From Prevotella sp. CAG:924 (GTDB lineage: Bacteria > Bacteroidota > Bacteroidia > Bacteroidales > Bacteroidaceae): 15,814 nt of DNA. Shown here in pieces: positions 6,940 to 14,349 of this stretch. A program made the translations under genes and the position numbers. The notes below the pieces were generated by a model. It made no database searches. It had not been told where the DNA came from and was given only the letters and a program-made list of their open reading frames with translations. Position 1 is the first letter of the stretch. Every line of letters starts with the position of its first letter. Location: the NCBI GenBank assembly GCA_000431975.1, contig HF988461.1, positions 1 through 15,814 of the forward strand. Reading direction: 5' to 3'.

Positions 6940-8043
6940 ATGAATGAGGATAGTCTGTTCACGTTTTTACGTTATGCTTTAGATGAGTCGGCGGCTCTTC
7001 CCGATAGCTTTTCTGATATGGATTGGGCTGCTCTCTTGCAGTTCGGCCGGAGGCAGGCGATAACGGGTGTGCTGTTCGAAGGTGTCAAGAGGATACCGGC
7101 CGACCATCCGCATCCCGACAAGGGCTTGCTGTTGTCGTGGATGGCCTTGGCACAGGCGATAGAGAGACGCAACAGGAAGCTCAACGCGGAGATCGGAAAG
7201 ATCGAGGCGTTCTTTGAGTCACGGGGCTTTCAGGGCTGCCTGCTCAAGGGACAGGGCAATGCCCGTCTGTATCCGCATCCGCTGAGCCGTACGCCCGGAG
7301 ACATCGATCTCTGGGTCGAGGGTCGACAGCGTGCGTTGGTAGATCTCTGCAGGGAGATCGATCCGGAGGCTGAGGTGTGCTATCATCATATCCATCTGCA
7401 TTACGATGATATCGAACTGGAAGTGCATTTCACTCCTTCCTTTGCCGGTAACATCTTGTATAACAGACGCCTGCAGCGTTATTTCAAAGAGCATCGTTCA
7501 GAGCAGTTTGCCCATCGGGTAAGCCTTTCGGAGGAGGTAGCCGGCATTGCGGTGCCTACCGGTCGTTTCAACCGTATCTTTCAGGCGTCTCATCTCATGA
7601 GGCATTATCTCTATGAGGGCATAGGGTTGAGGCAGGTCATCGATTACTATTATCTGCTGAAGCAGGGACAGACCGACCGGATGACTCCGGAGGAGAAGCG
7701 GGAGGAAGAACGGTTGTTGAGGCATCTGTATCTCTATCGGTTCACACGCGGGCTCATGTGGGTGCTGCATCACCGGCTGGGCCTCGATGAGAAATATCTG
7801 ATCGTGACGGAGGATGAGAAGGAGGGCGCCACCTTAATGGAGATGATATGTAAGGGAGGTAATTTCGGACGTTTCGATCCCCGTTCTCCTCAGCGGGGAC
7901 AGCACAACAAGCTGGTCAATTATCTGAAATACCTGAGACGCACCTTCCAGTTTATCTCCCGTTACCCGGCAGAAGCATTGCTGGGCCGCCCCTTCATGCC
8001 CGTATGGTGGAGGATATGGGTGGCACGGAAAGGCTTAAAGTAA
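6940..8043 (+). CDS. Nucleotidyltransferase-like protein (NTP_transf_5 type)
   Basis: This predicted soluble protein of 367 residues belongs to the putative nucleotidyltransferase family that is common in polysaccharide loci (PF14907 type). It has the characteristic block CLLKGQGNARLYPHPLSRTPGDIDLWV. LKG is at 102-104 and the metal-binding pair D121 and D123 sits in DIDLW. The strand IELEVHF (third carboxylate near E161) follows at the expected distance. The rest is helical with many His, Tyr and Arg. The acceptor and nucleotide are unknown for the family. I chose ATG 6940 because AAGGA lies 10 nt upstream. A TTG at 6916 overlapping the previous stop would add eight residues. It follows the WecA-like gene by 20 nt, so the two are probably co-transcribed and its job is probably tied to glycan synthesis. 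Confidence 0.85.
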   Translation: MNEDSLFTFLRYALDESAALPDSFSDMDWAALLQFGRRQAITGVLFEGVKRIPADHPHPDKGLLLSWMALAQAIERRNRKLNAEIGKIEAFFESRGFQGCLLKGQGNARLYPHPLSRTPGDIDLWVEGRQRALVDLCREIDPEAEVCYHHIHLHYDDIELEVHFTPSFAGNILYNRRLQRYFKEHRSEQFAHRVSLSEEVAGIAVPTGRFNRIFQASHLMRHYLYEGIGLRQVIDYYYLLKQGQTDRMTPEEKREEERLLRHLYLYRFTRGLMWVLHHRLGLDEKYLIVTEDEKEGATLMEMICKGGNFGRFDPRSPQRGQHNKLVNYLKYLRRTFQFISRYPAEALLGRPFMPVWWRIWVARKGLK

Positions 8044-8164
8044 GCCGGATGCTTTAGAATGTTAGAGAGGGTGGAGGGTGTGTCCCAAACTCAGTTCTTA
8101 TTCTCTAATCGTTATTAAAGGTTCGAAGCATCTTGTTCAACACCCTTTTGGGGTGTGCAGATAG

Positions 8165-8190
8165 AAGGGACTCACCGCGGTGCGTCCCTT
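8165..8190 (+). terminator. Hairpin downstream of the nucleotidyltransferase gene
   Basis: AAGGGACTCACC (8165-8176) and GGTGCGTCCCTT (8179-8190) form a 12-bp stem with one mismatch. It lies 122 nt after the stop of the plus-strand gene. The tail TATCGTTTCC is only modestly T-rich, so termination is plausible but not clear. It belongs to the same hairpin family as 8354-8381. Confidence 0.4.
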
Positions 8191-8353
8191 TATCGTTTCC
8201 TCGTCCCCACTGTTGGACATCATCCGTTCATCTCTGGACACATATCATGGTGTGTCCATGCCTGTCAACACCCGTAATGGCCCGTATGGGAAATACGGCT
8301 TGGGGGTGTTGGCAACGTATATAATAAGGTATGAAGGATGTGTACAATACAAA

Positions 8354-8381
8354 ATCCGGACGCACCACGGTGCGTCCGGAT
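8354..8381 (-). terminator. Perfect hairpin, terminator of the ABC exporter operon
   Basis: ATCCGGACGCACC (8354-8366) and GGTGCGTCCGGAT (8369-8381) are perfect 13-bp arms. Read on the minus strand the stem is followed by TTTTGTATT. It lies about 50 nt beyond the permease stop at 8433, the right place for the operon's intrinsic terminator. Confidence 0.7.
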
Positions 8382-8432
8382 ATCCATCAGTCGTTTATTC
8401 ATTTGTCTCCGGCTGTCGGAGGCAAACGGGCA

Positions 8433-9725
8433 TCATTTATATCTCATCCATTTAATCATCTCGCTGAATGATGGCTTCTTGCCGTACATCAGTATGCCCA
8501 CACGGTAGATCTTGCCTGCCATCCATATCAAGGTGAGGGCGGAGGCGTAGAGCACGACGAGCGACAGCACGGTCTGCCATACGGGAGCGCCGAGCGGTAG
8601 CCGCACCATCGATACGGTGGGGGAGGTGAACGGTATGAACGAGCACCACACGGCCAGGGGACCGTCAGGGTTGTTGGCACTGTAGATGGCGGCATAGAGA
8701 GCGAAGACCATGACGATGACGATGGGAGTCATGAACTGCTGCGAGTCTTCCGACTGGTTCACCGAGGCGCCGATGGCCGCGAAGATGGCTGCGTAGAGGA
8801 GGTAGCCGCCGATGAAGTTGAGCACGAACATCAGGCCGAGCATGGGCAGGTTGAGGCCGGAGAGGGTCATCAGGATAGCGGAGAGGTCGCTCGTGTCGGC
8901 AGGGGGCGTCGCCGTCATGCCGGCCGCCACCATCTCGGGATTCGACAGGCCGACGGCAAGGCCCGCCACGCTCATGATCACGGCGATCAGAATACCCCAG
9001 ATGGCGAGCTGTACGATGCCGACAAGGCCGATGCCGATGATCTTGCCTATCATGAGCTGGAAGGGGCGCACCGACGACACCATCAGCTCGACGATGCGGT
9101 TGGTCTTCTCCTCCATGACGCTCTGCATCACCATGCCGCCGTAGGACATCACGAACATATAGATCAGGAATGTGAGCACCATGCCGGCGGCGATCGCCAG
9201 ATCGGCGCTCGAGGCTTGCTCGGTGCCGTCATCGCTCCATTTGACGGTCCTGATGTCGTAGCTCTTGTCGAAGTCGGCCATGATCTTGGTGAGCTGCGGG
9301 ATGTTGTATTTCACGAGCTTGTCGTGGCGTATCTGCTCGTCCAGGGTGTTGCTCACGAGGCGCGAGAGGCCCTTGGGCACCTCCTTGCGCGAATAGATCG
9401 TGGCGGCCTCGGGATGTTCGAGCAGGTCGCCCTTGATCTCTACCACGGCGGTGAAGGCGGTGGTGTCCGACTTGAACTCTTTCCGCATGGCCGGCACGGG
9501 GACGAAACGGTACGACTCGTCGCTTTTGAACAGCCGGGCATATTTGCCCGTATGGTCTATCACGGCCACCTGTTTCTGCTCACCGCTCTGGATGGTCGAC
9601 AGCAGCAGGGGGACGAAGATCAGACCGGCAAAGACGAAGGGCATGAGTAGGGTAAGCAGGATAAAGGATTTCTTGCTCACGCGGTTGACAAACTCACGCT
9701 GTATGATGATAAGGGTCTTGTTCAT
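8433..9725 (-). CDS. ABC-2 type transporter permease (NatB-like)
   Basis: This is the membrane half of an ABC-2 exporter, 430 residues. One helix lies at about 22-44, followed by a large extracytoplasmic domain (about 45-172). Five further helices lie near 176-198, 226-256, 296-318, 331-349 and 383-404. The segment VMEEKTNRIVELMVSSVRPFQLMIGKIIG (203-231) is the coupling-helix hallmark of the NatB/ABC2_membrane_3 group (PF12698). The ATG at 9725 overlaps the ATPase stop as ATGA (9722-9725), which fixes the start. A longer frame from 9821 would add 32 arginine-rich residues inside the ATPase gene and is not used. NatAB of Bacillus exports sodium, but the cargo here (ion, peptide, drug or lipid) cannot be read from sequence. 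It ends near a strong terminator hairpin. Confidence 0.92.
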   Translation of the reverse strand: MNKTLIIIQREFVNRVSKKSFILLTLLMPFVFAGLIFVPLLLSTIQSGEQKQVAVIDHTGKYARLFKSDESYRFVPVPAMRKEFKSDTTAFTAVVEIKGDLLEHPEAATIYSRKEVPKGLSRLVSNTLDEQIRHDKLVKYNIPQLTKIMADFDKSYDIRTVKWSDDGTEQASSADLAIAAGMVLTFLIYMFVMSYGGMVMQSVMEEKTNRIVELMVSSVRPFQLMIGKIIGIGLVGIVQLAIWGILIAVIMSVAGLAVGLSNPEMVAAGMTATPPADTSDLSAILMTLSGLNLPMLGLMFVLNFIGGYLLYAAIFAAIGASVNQSEDSQQFMTPIVIVMVFALYAAIYSANNPDGPLAVWCSFIPFTSPTVSMVRLPLGAPVWQTVLSLVVLYASALTLIWMAGKIYRVGILMYGKKPSFSEMIKWMRYK

Positions 9726-10681
9726 GATCGGTTCTGGTTTTTGTTGTTCATGGTGGTTCCTTCGGCTGTGGCGTCGCCGCCGACGGTCTTGATGAAGATC
9801 TCGTTCATCGACGGCAGACACTCGGCAAACGAGGTGATCTCGTTATGGGCGGCCACCTCACTGAGCAGGCGGGCATTGCTGATGCCGCCCTGCTTGCGCA
9901 CGGTGTAGAGGGTCTCGCCGCCTTTGTGCTCCGACGAGAGAATCTCCATCGCGTCGGTGGGCACGAGCTGCTGGCCGGCAGCCAGTCCGAGGCGGTAGGT
10001 GTCGGTCTTGAAGCGGGCGCGCACCTCGTCGACGTTGCCCTGCAGCACCACTTCCGAGTGGTTGATCAGGGCGATGTTGTCGCAGATCTCCTCCACCGAT
10101 GCCATGTTGTGGGTGGAGAAGATGATGGTGTGGCCTTCGTTCTTCAGCTCCAGGATCTCCTGCTTCAGCAGCTCGGCGTTCAGCGGGTCGAAGCCGGAGA
10201 AAGGCTCGTCGAAGATCAGCAGCTGTGGGCGGTGCAGCACGGTGATCACAAACTGCACCTTCTGTTGCATGCCTTTCGACAGCTCTTCGAGCTTCTTGTT
10301 CCACCACGGCATGATGCCGAACTTCTCGAACCATTGTTTCAGCCTTTTCTCGGCCTCCTTCTTGTCGAGTCCTTTCAGCCGTGCCAGGTAGATGGCCTGC
10401 TCGCCCACGCGCATCTTCTTGTACAGGCCGCGCTCCTCGGGCAGGTAGCCGATGTTGCCGATGTCGTCGGCCGACAGCGGATGACCGTCGAAGGTGACGC
10501 TGCCCGAGTCGGGCAGGGTGATGTGGTTGATGATTCTGATCAGGGTCGTCTTTCCGGCACCGTTCGGACCGAGCAGTCCGAACACCTTGCCTTCCGGCAC
10601 GCGGATGCTCACACCGTTGAGGGCGGTGTGGTGGGCATAGCGCTTCACGACATCGTGTGTCTCGAGGAAGATTTTTTCCAT
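9722..10681 (-). CDS. ABC transporter ATP-binding protein (NatA-like)
   Basis: This cytoplasmic ATPase of 319 residues powers the permease encoded next to it. The Walker A motif GPNGAGKT is at 38-45, the signature LSKGMQQK at 134-141, Walker B LLIFDEP at 154-160 with catalytic E159, the D-loop SGFDP at 162-166 and the switch histidine H191. The usual Q-loop glutamine is replaced in IGYLPEERGLY (E82 or E83); this PEERGLY form is common in the NatA/DUF4162 subgroup, so it is not a defect. The C-terminal part from about 215 on fits the DUF4162 domain often found in that subgroup. It is the first gene of a two-gene operon with a classic promoter 30 nt upstream, and its last codon overlaps the permease start. 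Confidence 0.94.
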   Translation of the reverse strand: MEKIFLETHDVVKRYAHHTALNGVSIRVPEGKVFGLLGPNGAGKTTLIRIINHITLPDSGSVTFDGHPLSADDIGNIGYLPEERGLYKKMRVGEQAIYLARLKGLDKKEAEKRLKQWFEKFGIMPWWNKKLEELSKGMQQKVQFVITVLHRPQLLIFDEPFSGFDPLNAELLKQEILELKNEGHTIIFSTHNMASVEEICDNIALINHSEVVLQGNVDEVRARFKTDTYRLGLAAGQQLVPTDAMEILSSEHKGGETLYTVRKQGGISNARLLSEVAAHNEITSFAECLPSMNEIFIKTVGGDATAEGTTMNNKNQNRS

Positions 10682-10710
10682 ATAGTTTTAAAGGATATGT
10701 TATGAAGCTA

Positions 10711-10741
10711 CAAATTTAAGGCTTATCCGGGGTAATTCAAA
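10711..10741 (-). promoter_or_regulatory. Textbook Bacteroidetes promoter of the ABC operon
   Basis: On the minus strand TTTG (complement of 10738-10741) and TAAATTTG (complement of 10711-10718) are separated by exactly 19 nt, the consensus arrangement for the primary sigma factor of Bacteroidetes. It lies 30 nt upstream of the ATPase ATG, giving a short leader. Confidence 0.8.
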
Positions 10742-11141
10742 ATTTATGGGAGAAAAAGGTGTGAAAAAGTGATGAAAAAGAAGTTTGACACTCCCTTTTC
10801 CGCCTATCGCCAATGAAGCGGGCACCTTTCTCATGCTTGTACCCGGGAAAGGCTGGCGCTGTCCCGACGGTGATAGGTGGTCGGTTTTATGCGATTCCCG
10901 CCTGTTTTTCGGCTGTCCATACCTCCGTCTGCCCCTGTCGCCCATGTTCCTGCTGCGCGTGAGGAGATGGTGGCGGACGCTCCCAGGAGCGTCTGCCTAT
11001 AAGGTATGTGTCCGAACTCCTGCTGTGTCTCTATATATAATAAGGTATGGCAGTTGTACCTCCTGCGGTCCCCGGACGCATCCTTCTGTGTCCTTCCTTC
11101 GTTCCGCACCGGTTGTTTTTTCCAACCTCTTCGCTCTTTGC
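10742..11141. repeat. Gene-free stretch with hairpins and the dispersed repeat word
   Basis: No supported gene. A hairpin at 10972-10997 pairs GGCGGACGCTCC with GGAGCGTCTGCC. TATAAGGTATG follows at once (10998-11008), and the full word TATATAATAAGGTATG lies at 11034-11049. GGACGCA (11074-11080) and TGTGTCC (11087-11093) form a further weak hairpin. GGTTG/CAACC (11111-11127) and CCTCTTC/GAAGAGG (about 11126-11154) lie at the end of the next gene and may terminate it. An open frame on the plus strand here (10785-11258) has no family features. Confidence 0.6.
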
Positions 11142-11504
11142 TTAGGTGAAGAGGGCAAGGTTCGACACGGCATCGACGATGGAGGACACGGCGTCACCCC
11201 ATGTGATCCGGGTGTGAAAGAAAGTCCTGATACACCAGAATGCCAGGACGACCGATAGTACGATGAATGCCACGGCCACGGCCAGCACCGTCCATGAGGG
11301 ATAGAGGGCCACGGCCAGGGTCGACACGCTGATGAGCAGGTATTCGATGCCGGCCACCGTGCGGACGCCTCTCAGGTCCCGCTTGCTGAGTATCTCCGTG
11401 CGTATCTTTCTGAGGCCCGGTATCAGCACATCCGCCTTCCCCAGTATCACCACAGAGGCGATGACAAATAGGATGCAGGCGACGATAAATAATGATATTC
11501 TCAT
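11142..11504 (-). CDS. Small membrane protein of unknown function
   Basis: I do not recognise a named family with confidence. The 120 residues contain three hydrophobic segments, at about 4-22, 50-68 and 71-93. A basic loop lies between the first two (KIRTEILSKRDLRGVRTV) and the tail is hydrophilic to weakly hydrophobic. The layout of one helix, a short polar loop and a helical hairpin recalls the small DUF3784-type membrane proteins, but that is an impression, not an assignment. A -7-like TATCTTTG lies at the complement of 11527-11534, just upstream. The gene stands alone on the minus strand between two gene-free stretches, so context gives no function. Confidence 0.65.
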   Translation of the reverse strand: MRISLFIVACILFVIASVVILGKADVLIPGLRKIRTEILSKRDLRGVRTVAGIEYLLISVSTLAVALYPSWTVLAVAVAFIVLSVVLAFWCIRTFFHTRITWGDAVSSIVDAVSNLALFT

Positions 11505-11534
11505 AGGTTGTTGATGATTTCTTCTGCAAAGATA

Positions 11535-11960
11535 GTTTTTTTGTGCTAAAGAGCCGTCCGCCGGACCGATAAATTACGCTAATAAGCGACCGTCCCTGGC
11601 CCGACGGTTCTTCCCCTGAAGGGGGTGCGCATGCCTCTTGCCGTCATCCCGTCCGTCGTTCCGTCTCTACGTGTCCTGCTGCACCCTCGGTCAGGTCGGC
11701 GACGGGAGGCCCGGCAATAGTACAGAATCCTCCATAATGATCTTTTGAGGGCTAAGGCCGCCGTTGCTCCGTCTCCTCATCTCTGCGGAATCGCTCTGCC
11801 GGAGGCCTGTAAAGTTCTGAAAGTCACATAAATGTGGTTATTATATGTAAAAATATGCTTATTTCGGAAATTCAGAACATTAATGACGAATTTTGAAAAT
11901 TCATACAAGAAAAGTTTTTCCTATATTTGCGTCCATTATTTCCATATAGATGTAACCATT
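11535..11960. promoter_or_regulatory. Upstream region of the PCMD/Omp85 pair
   Basis: This gap holds no gene. Near its right end TATATTTG (11932-11939) is a -7 box about 21 nt before the ATG at 11961. A perfect palindrome GAATTTTGAAAATTC (11888-11902) lies just upstream of where a -33 element would be, a possible operator. Small hairpins further left include GTCCG/CGGAC (about 11554-11564), CGCT/AGCG (about 11577-11588) and CCCCT/AGGGG (about 11614-11625). Composition changes from G/C-rich to A/T-rich at about 11815. Confidence 0.5.
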
Positions 11961-12920
11961 ATGAAGTATGTTAATCGTTTTATTCTCTCTGCTGTCGTTT
12001 GGATGACGGCATTGCAGATGTTTGCCGCGGATAAGGTGGTTGCCCTTTCCTTTGGCAATATGGATCAGTGGACTATACGCAAGATACATGAGTCTGCCGT
12101 CATCGGAGGGCAGACGAAGATGCTTTACGAGATAGGACCCAACCGCACCCTGGAAGGCAACAACCCTTACACCAATGGCGGTGGCTCCCCTTGGGGCACG
12201 TCTAACGTGATGGCCAAGGTGATGGGCGTGGTGAAGACCAACAACTCGGTCTTCCGCGACAGGCATGGCAACGGCTATTGCGCTAAGCTGACGACACACA
12301 TCGAGAATGTGAAGGTACTGGGACTGATGAACATGCACGTGCTGGCTGCCGGCTCGATCTTCCTTGGCGACATGAAGGAGCCGATCACGGGCACCAAGGA
12401 CGGTCCCAAGGCGATGAACAACGGCATCGCCTTCACGGGCAGGCCCAAGGCCCTGCGCTACGACTATAAGGTGAGTGTGGCCGGCACGCCCAACCGCATC
12501 CGGCAGAACGGGTTCAGCAAGGGCTCCACCGTGGCGGGCAAGGACTATGCCGTCGCCGTCTTCTATCTGCAGAAGCGCAGCGAGGATGCCAAGGGCAACA
12601 TCACGGCGAAGCGCGTCGGCACGATGGTCGTCAAGTACGGCAAGAGCACCGGCGGATGGGTGGACAATGCCACCTACGAGATCCTGTACGGCGACATCCG
12701 CAACACCCCCGGCTATGATGCGGCGACCATGGGTCTGCGCTCCTGCGACTATGCCCGCAACAGCAAGGGCAGGAGCGTGCCCATCGTGGAGACGGGGTGG
12801 GCCGGCAAGGACGAGACGCCCACCCACATGATCCTGCAGTTCTCGTCGAGCCACGGAGGGGCCTACATTGGCTCGCCGGGCAACACGCTGTGGATCGACA
12901 ATGTTCGTTTGGTTTATTGA
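11961..12920 (+). CDS. Secreted PCMD-domain protein
   Basis: This predicted exported protein of 319 residues has a signal peptide (about 1-22, ending FAA before DK). The rest matches the layout of the PCMD family (putative carbohydrate metabolism domain, PF13201): NGYCAKL at 104-110, a GSIFLGDM strand at 131-138, GIAFTGRPKALRYDYKV at 155-171, AVAVFYLQ at 197-204, and the end ILQFSSSHGGAYIGSPGNTLWIDNVRLVY at 291-319, which is very typical. The family name is provisional and no enzymatic activity is established; the fold is a beta-sandwich of the carbohydrate-binding kind. The longer open frame from 11832 would place the signal peptide 43 residues inside and overlap the promoter, so ATG 11961 is used. 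The next gene, an outer-membrane barrel, begins 23 nt after its stop, so the two are probably co-transcribed and possibly act together at the cell surface. Confidence 0.85.
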   Translation: MKYVNRFILSAVVWMTALQMFAADKVVALSFGNMDQWTIRKIHESAVIGGQTKMLYEIGPNRTLEGNNPYTNGGGSPWGTSNVMAKVMGVVKTNNSVFRDRHGNGYCAKLTTHIENVKVLGLMNMHVLAAGSIFLGDMKEPITGTKDGPKAMNNGIAFTGRPKALRYDYKVSVAGTPNRIRQNGFSKGSTVAGKDYAVAVFYLQKRSEDAKGNITAKRVGTMVVKYGKSTGGWVDNATYEILYGDIRNTPGYDAATMGLRSCDYARNSKGRSVPIVETGWAGKDETPTHMILQFSSSHGGAYIGSPGNTLWIDNVRLVY

Positions 12921-12943
12921 CATTCAAGACAGAAAGACTACCG

Positions 12944-14143
12944 ATGAGAATACTCCTGCTGACAGCATTGCTCGCCCTGGGCTTCTCCGCGGCCGAGGCC
13001 CGACAGGCCGTCGCCGCCGACTCCCTGGTCGTTGCCGGCTCCCAGCCTGACGGCCATCGGGAGCGCGTCGACACGGTGAAAGGAAAGAGGCGGGGACTGG
13101 TCAGTCGCATCATTGACTATTTCGCCGAGTCCAACAAGGAAAAACCGGATAAGAAGTTCGATTTCAGCATCATAGGCGGTCCTCACTACAGCACCGATAC
13201 GAAGCTGGGCCTCGGCATCGTTGCCACGGGACTCTATCGCACCGACCGCACCGACTCGCTGCTGCCTCGTTCCAATGTGGCGTTGTATGGCGATGTCACG
13301 ACGGCCAGCTATTATAAGATAGGTATCCGTGGCAACCACATCTTCCCGCACGACCGCTGCCGCATGGTCTACGACGTGTCGTTCGACTCGTTCAAGAGCG
13401 ACTTCTGGGGCATCGGCTTCGAGATGGGCGACGACGACGCCAACCGGTCGAGGATGAACCGCTGTCAGGTCAATGCCGGGGTCAGCCTGCTGTGGAGGGT
13501 CTTCCCCCGTCTCTATGTCGGACCGGCTCTCGTCTACGACTTCGCCTATGCCGGCAATGTCGAACGGCCCGAGCTGCTCAACGGCATGGACCGGCGCACC
13601 TGGAACATCGGGGCGGGCCTGTCGCTCGTCTACGACTCGCGCGATGTGATCACCAATCCGCACCAGGGCGTCTATGTCAACCTCTCGCAGTATTTCCGTC
13701 CCGCGTTCCTTGGCAATGACTATGCGTTCACCACTACCGACCTGCACGCTAGTGCCTACACGCGCGTGTGGAAAGGTGCCGTCCTCGCGGGCGACGTGAC
13801 GGGCACGCTCAACTTCGGCAATCCTTCCTGGGGCATGATGGCCTTGCTTGGCAGTTCCTATTCCATGCGCGGATATTATGAGGGTCGCTACCGCGACAAG
13901 CATAAGCTCGAGGCGCAGGTGGAGCTGCGGCAGCATCTCTGGGGACGCAACAGCATGGTGGTATGGGCCGGGGCTGGAACGGTGTTCAATAAGTTCAGCG
14001 CCCTGCGTGCCGACCGCCTGCTGCCCAACTTCGGCATCGGCTACCGCTGGGAGTTCAAGAAGGATGTCAACCTGCGTCTCGACTATGGCATCGGCAAAGG
14101 CGGCCAGTCGGGATTCATTTTCAACATCAACGAGGCGTTCTGA
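12944..14143 (+). CDS. Omp85-type outer-membrane beta-barrel without POTRA domains
   Basis: This outer-membrane protein of 399 residues corresponds to the barrel part (surface antigen, PF01103) of the BamA/TamA superfamily. A signal peptide covers about the first 19-25 residues. A short basic linker (37-72) leads straight into the barrel, so no POTRA repeats are present. Barrel landmarks are DSRDVITNPHQGVYVNLS (231-248), the RG motif in SMRGYYEGRYRDK (307-319) that corresponds to the VRGF loop motif, and the final strands PNFGIGYRWEFK...NLRLDYGIGKGGQSGFIFNINEAF ending in phenylalanine. Alternating aromatic strands fill the space between. BamA and TamA need POTRA domains to receive clients, so this protein is more likely a pore or secretion partner than the essential BamA. 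The ATG at 12944 is chosen because it starts the signal peptide. It is coupled to the PCMD gene 23 nt upstream. Confidence 0.9.
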   Translation: MRILLLTALLALGFSAAEARQAVAADSLVVAGSQPDGHRERVDTVKGKRRGLVSRIIDYFAESNKEKPDKKFDFSIIGGPHYSTDTKLGLGIVATGLYRTDRTDSLLPRSNVALYGDVTTASYYKIGIRGNHIFPHDRCRMVYDVSFDSFKSDFWGIGFEMGDDDANRSRMNRCQVNAGVSLLWRVFPRLYVGPALVYDFAYAGNVERPELLNGMDRRTWNIGAGLSLVYDSRDVITNPHQGVYVNLSQYFRPAFLGNDYAFTTTDLHASAYTRVWKGAVLAGDVTGTLNFGNPSWGMMALLGSSYSMRGYYEGRYRDKHKLEAQVELRQHLWGRNSMVVWAGAGTVFNKFSALRADRLLPNFGIGYRWEFKKDVNLRLDYGIGKGGQSGFIFNINEAF

Positions 14144-14349
14144 TTTCCCTGTGTAGTAGTAGATTATCTATCTTGGAAGGCAGCCGGTCATCGCCGCCTG
14201 TCCGGTGGCGTGGCCTTCTCGTCTCCGTTTGCGGAGGGTGACGGCTTGCCCGCACCCCTTTGCCCATCCGGCAGCCTCCTGCGGTGGTGGCGGTGTCCCG
14301 GTGACGGCCTTCTGTATTTGTATAACGATAAACTGACTGTATTGATAGA
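14144..14349. other. Intergenic region before the transferase gene
   Basis: No gene is seen. A long interrupted hairpin lies at about 14175-14219 (GGAAGGC with GCCTTC), and CTCCG/CGGAG lies at about 14223-14236. Neither is followed by a good T-run, so read-through from the barrel gene is possible. A TATTTG near 14316 is only a poor -7 match. Confidence 0.45.

Larger units (their letters stand above)
8044..8432. repeat. Cluster of inverted repeats between convergent genes
   Basis: This 389-nt gap holds no credible gene but at least five inverted repeats: 8140-8156 (ACACCC/GGGTGT), 8165-8190, 8235-8258 (TGGACACA/TGTGTCCA), a nested pair at 8266-8311 (CAACACCC/GGGTGTTG around CCGTAT/ATACGG) and 8354-8381. 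Three share a core of the form GGACxCA...TGxGTCC. The word TATATAATAAGGTATG at 8318-8333 recurs exactly at 11034-11049. The order and similarity suggest REP-like palindromes rather than only two facing terminators. Confidence 0.7.

Noticed and set aside
8117..8127. GGTTCGAAGC resembling a tRNA T-loop
   Set aside because: No acceptor stem, anticodon arm or CCA end can be fitted around it.
9726..9821. 32-residue N-terminal extension of the ABC permease
   Set aside because: The extra residues are Arg/His-rich, lie inside the ATPase gene, and the ATGA overlap at 9722-9725 gives a natural start.
10785..11258. 157-codon plus-strand frame between the ABC operon and the small membrane protein
   Set aside because: It runs through hairpins and repeat words, overlaps the opposite-strand gene, and its product has no recognisable features.
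11832..11960. 43-residue N-terminal extension of the PCMD protein
   Set aside because: It would bury the signal peptide and run through the predicted -7 box; the extension has no domain features.
12797..12943. 49-residue N-terminal extension of the Omp85 barrel protein
   Set aside because: It overlaps the end of the PCMD gene out of frame and would put the signal peptide inside the protein.
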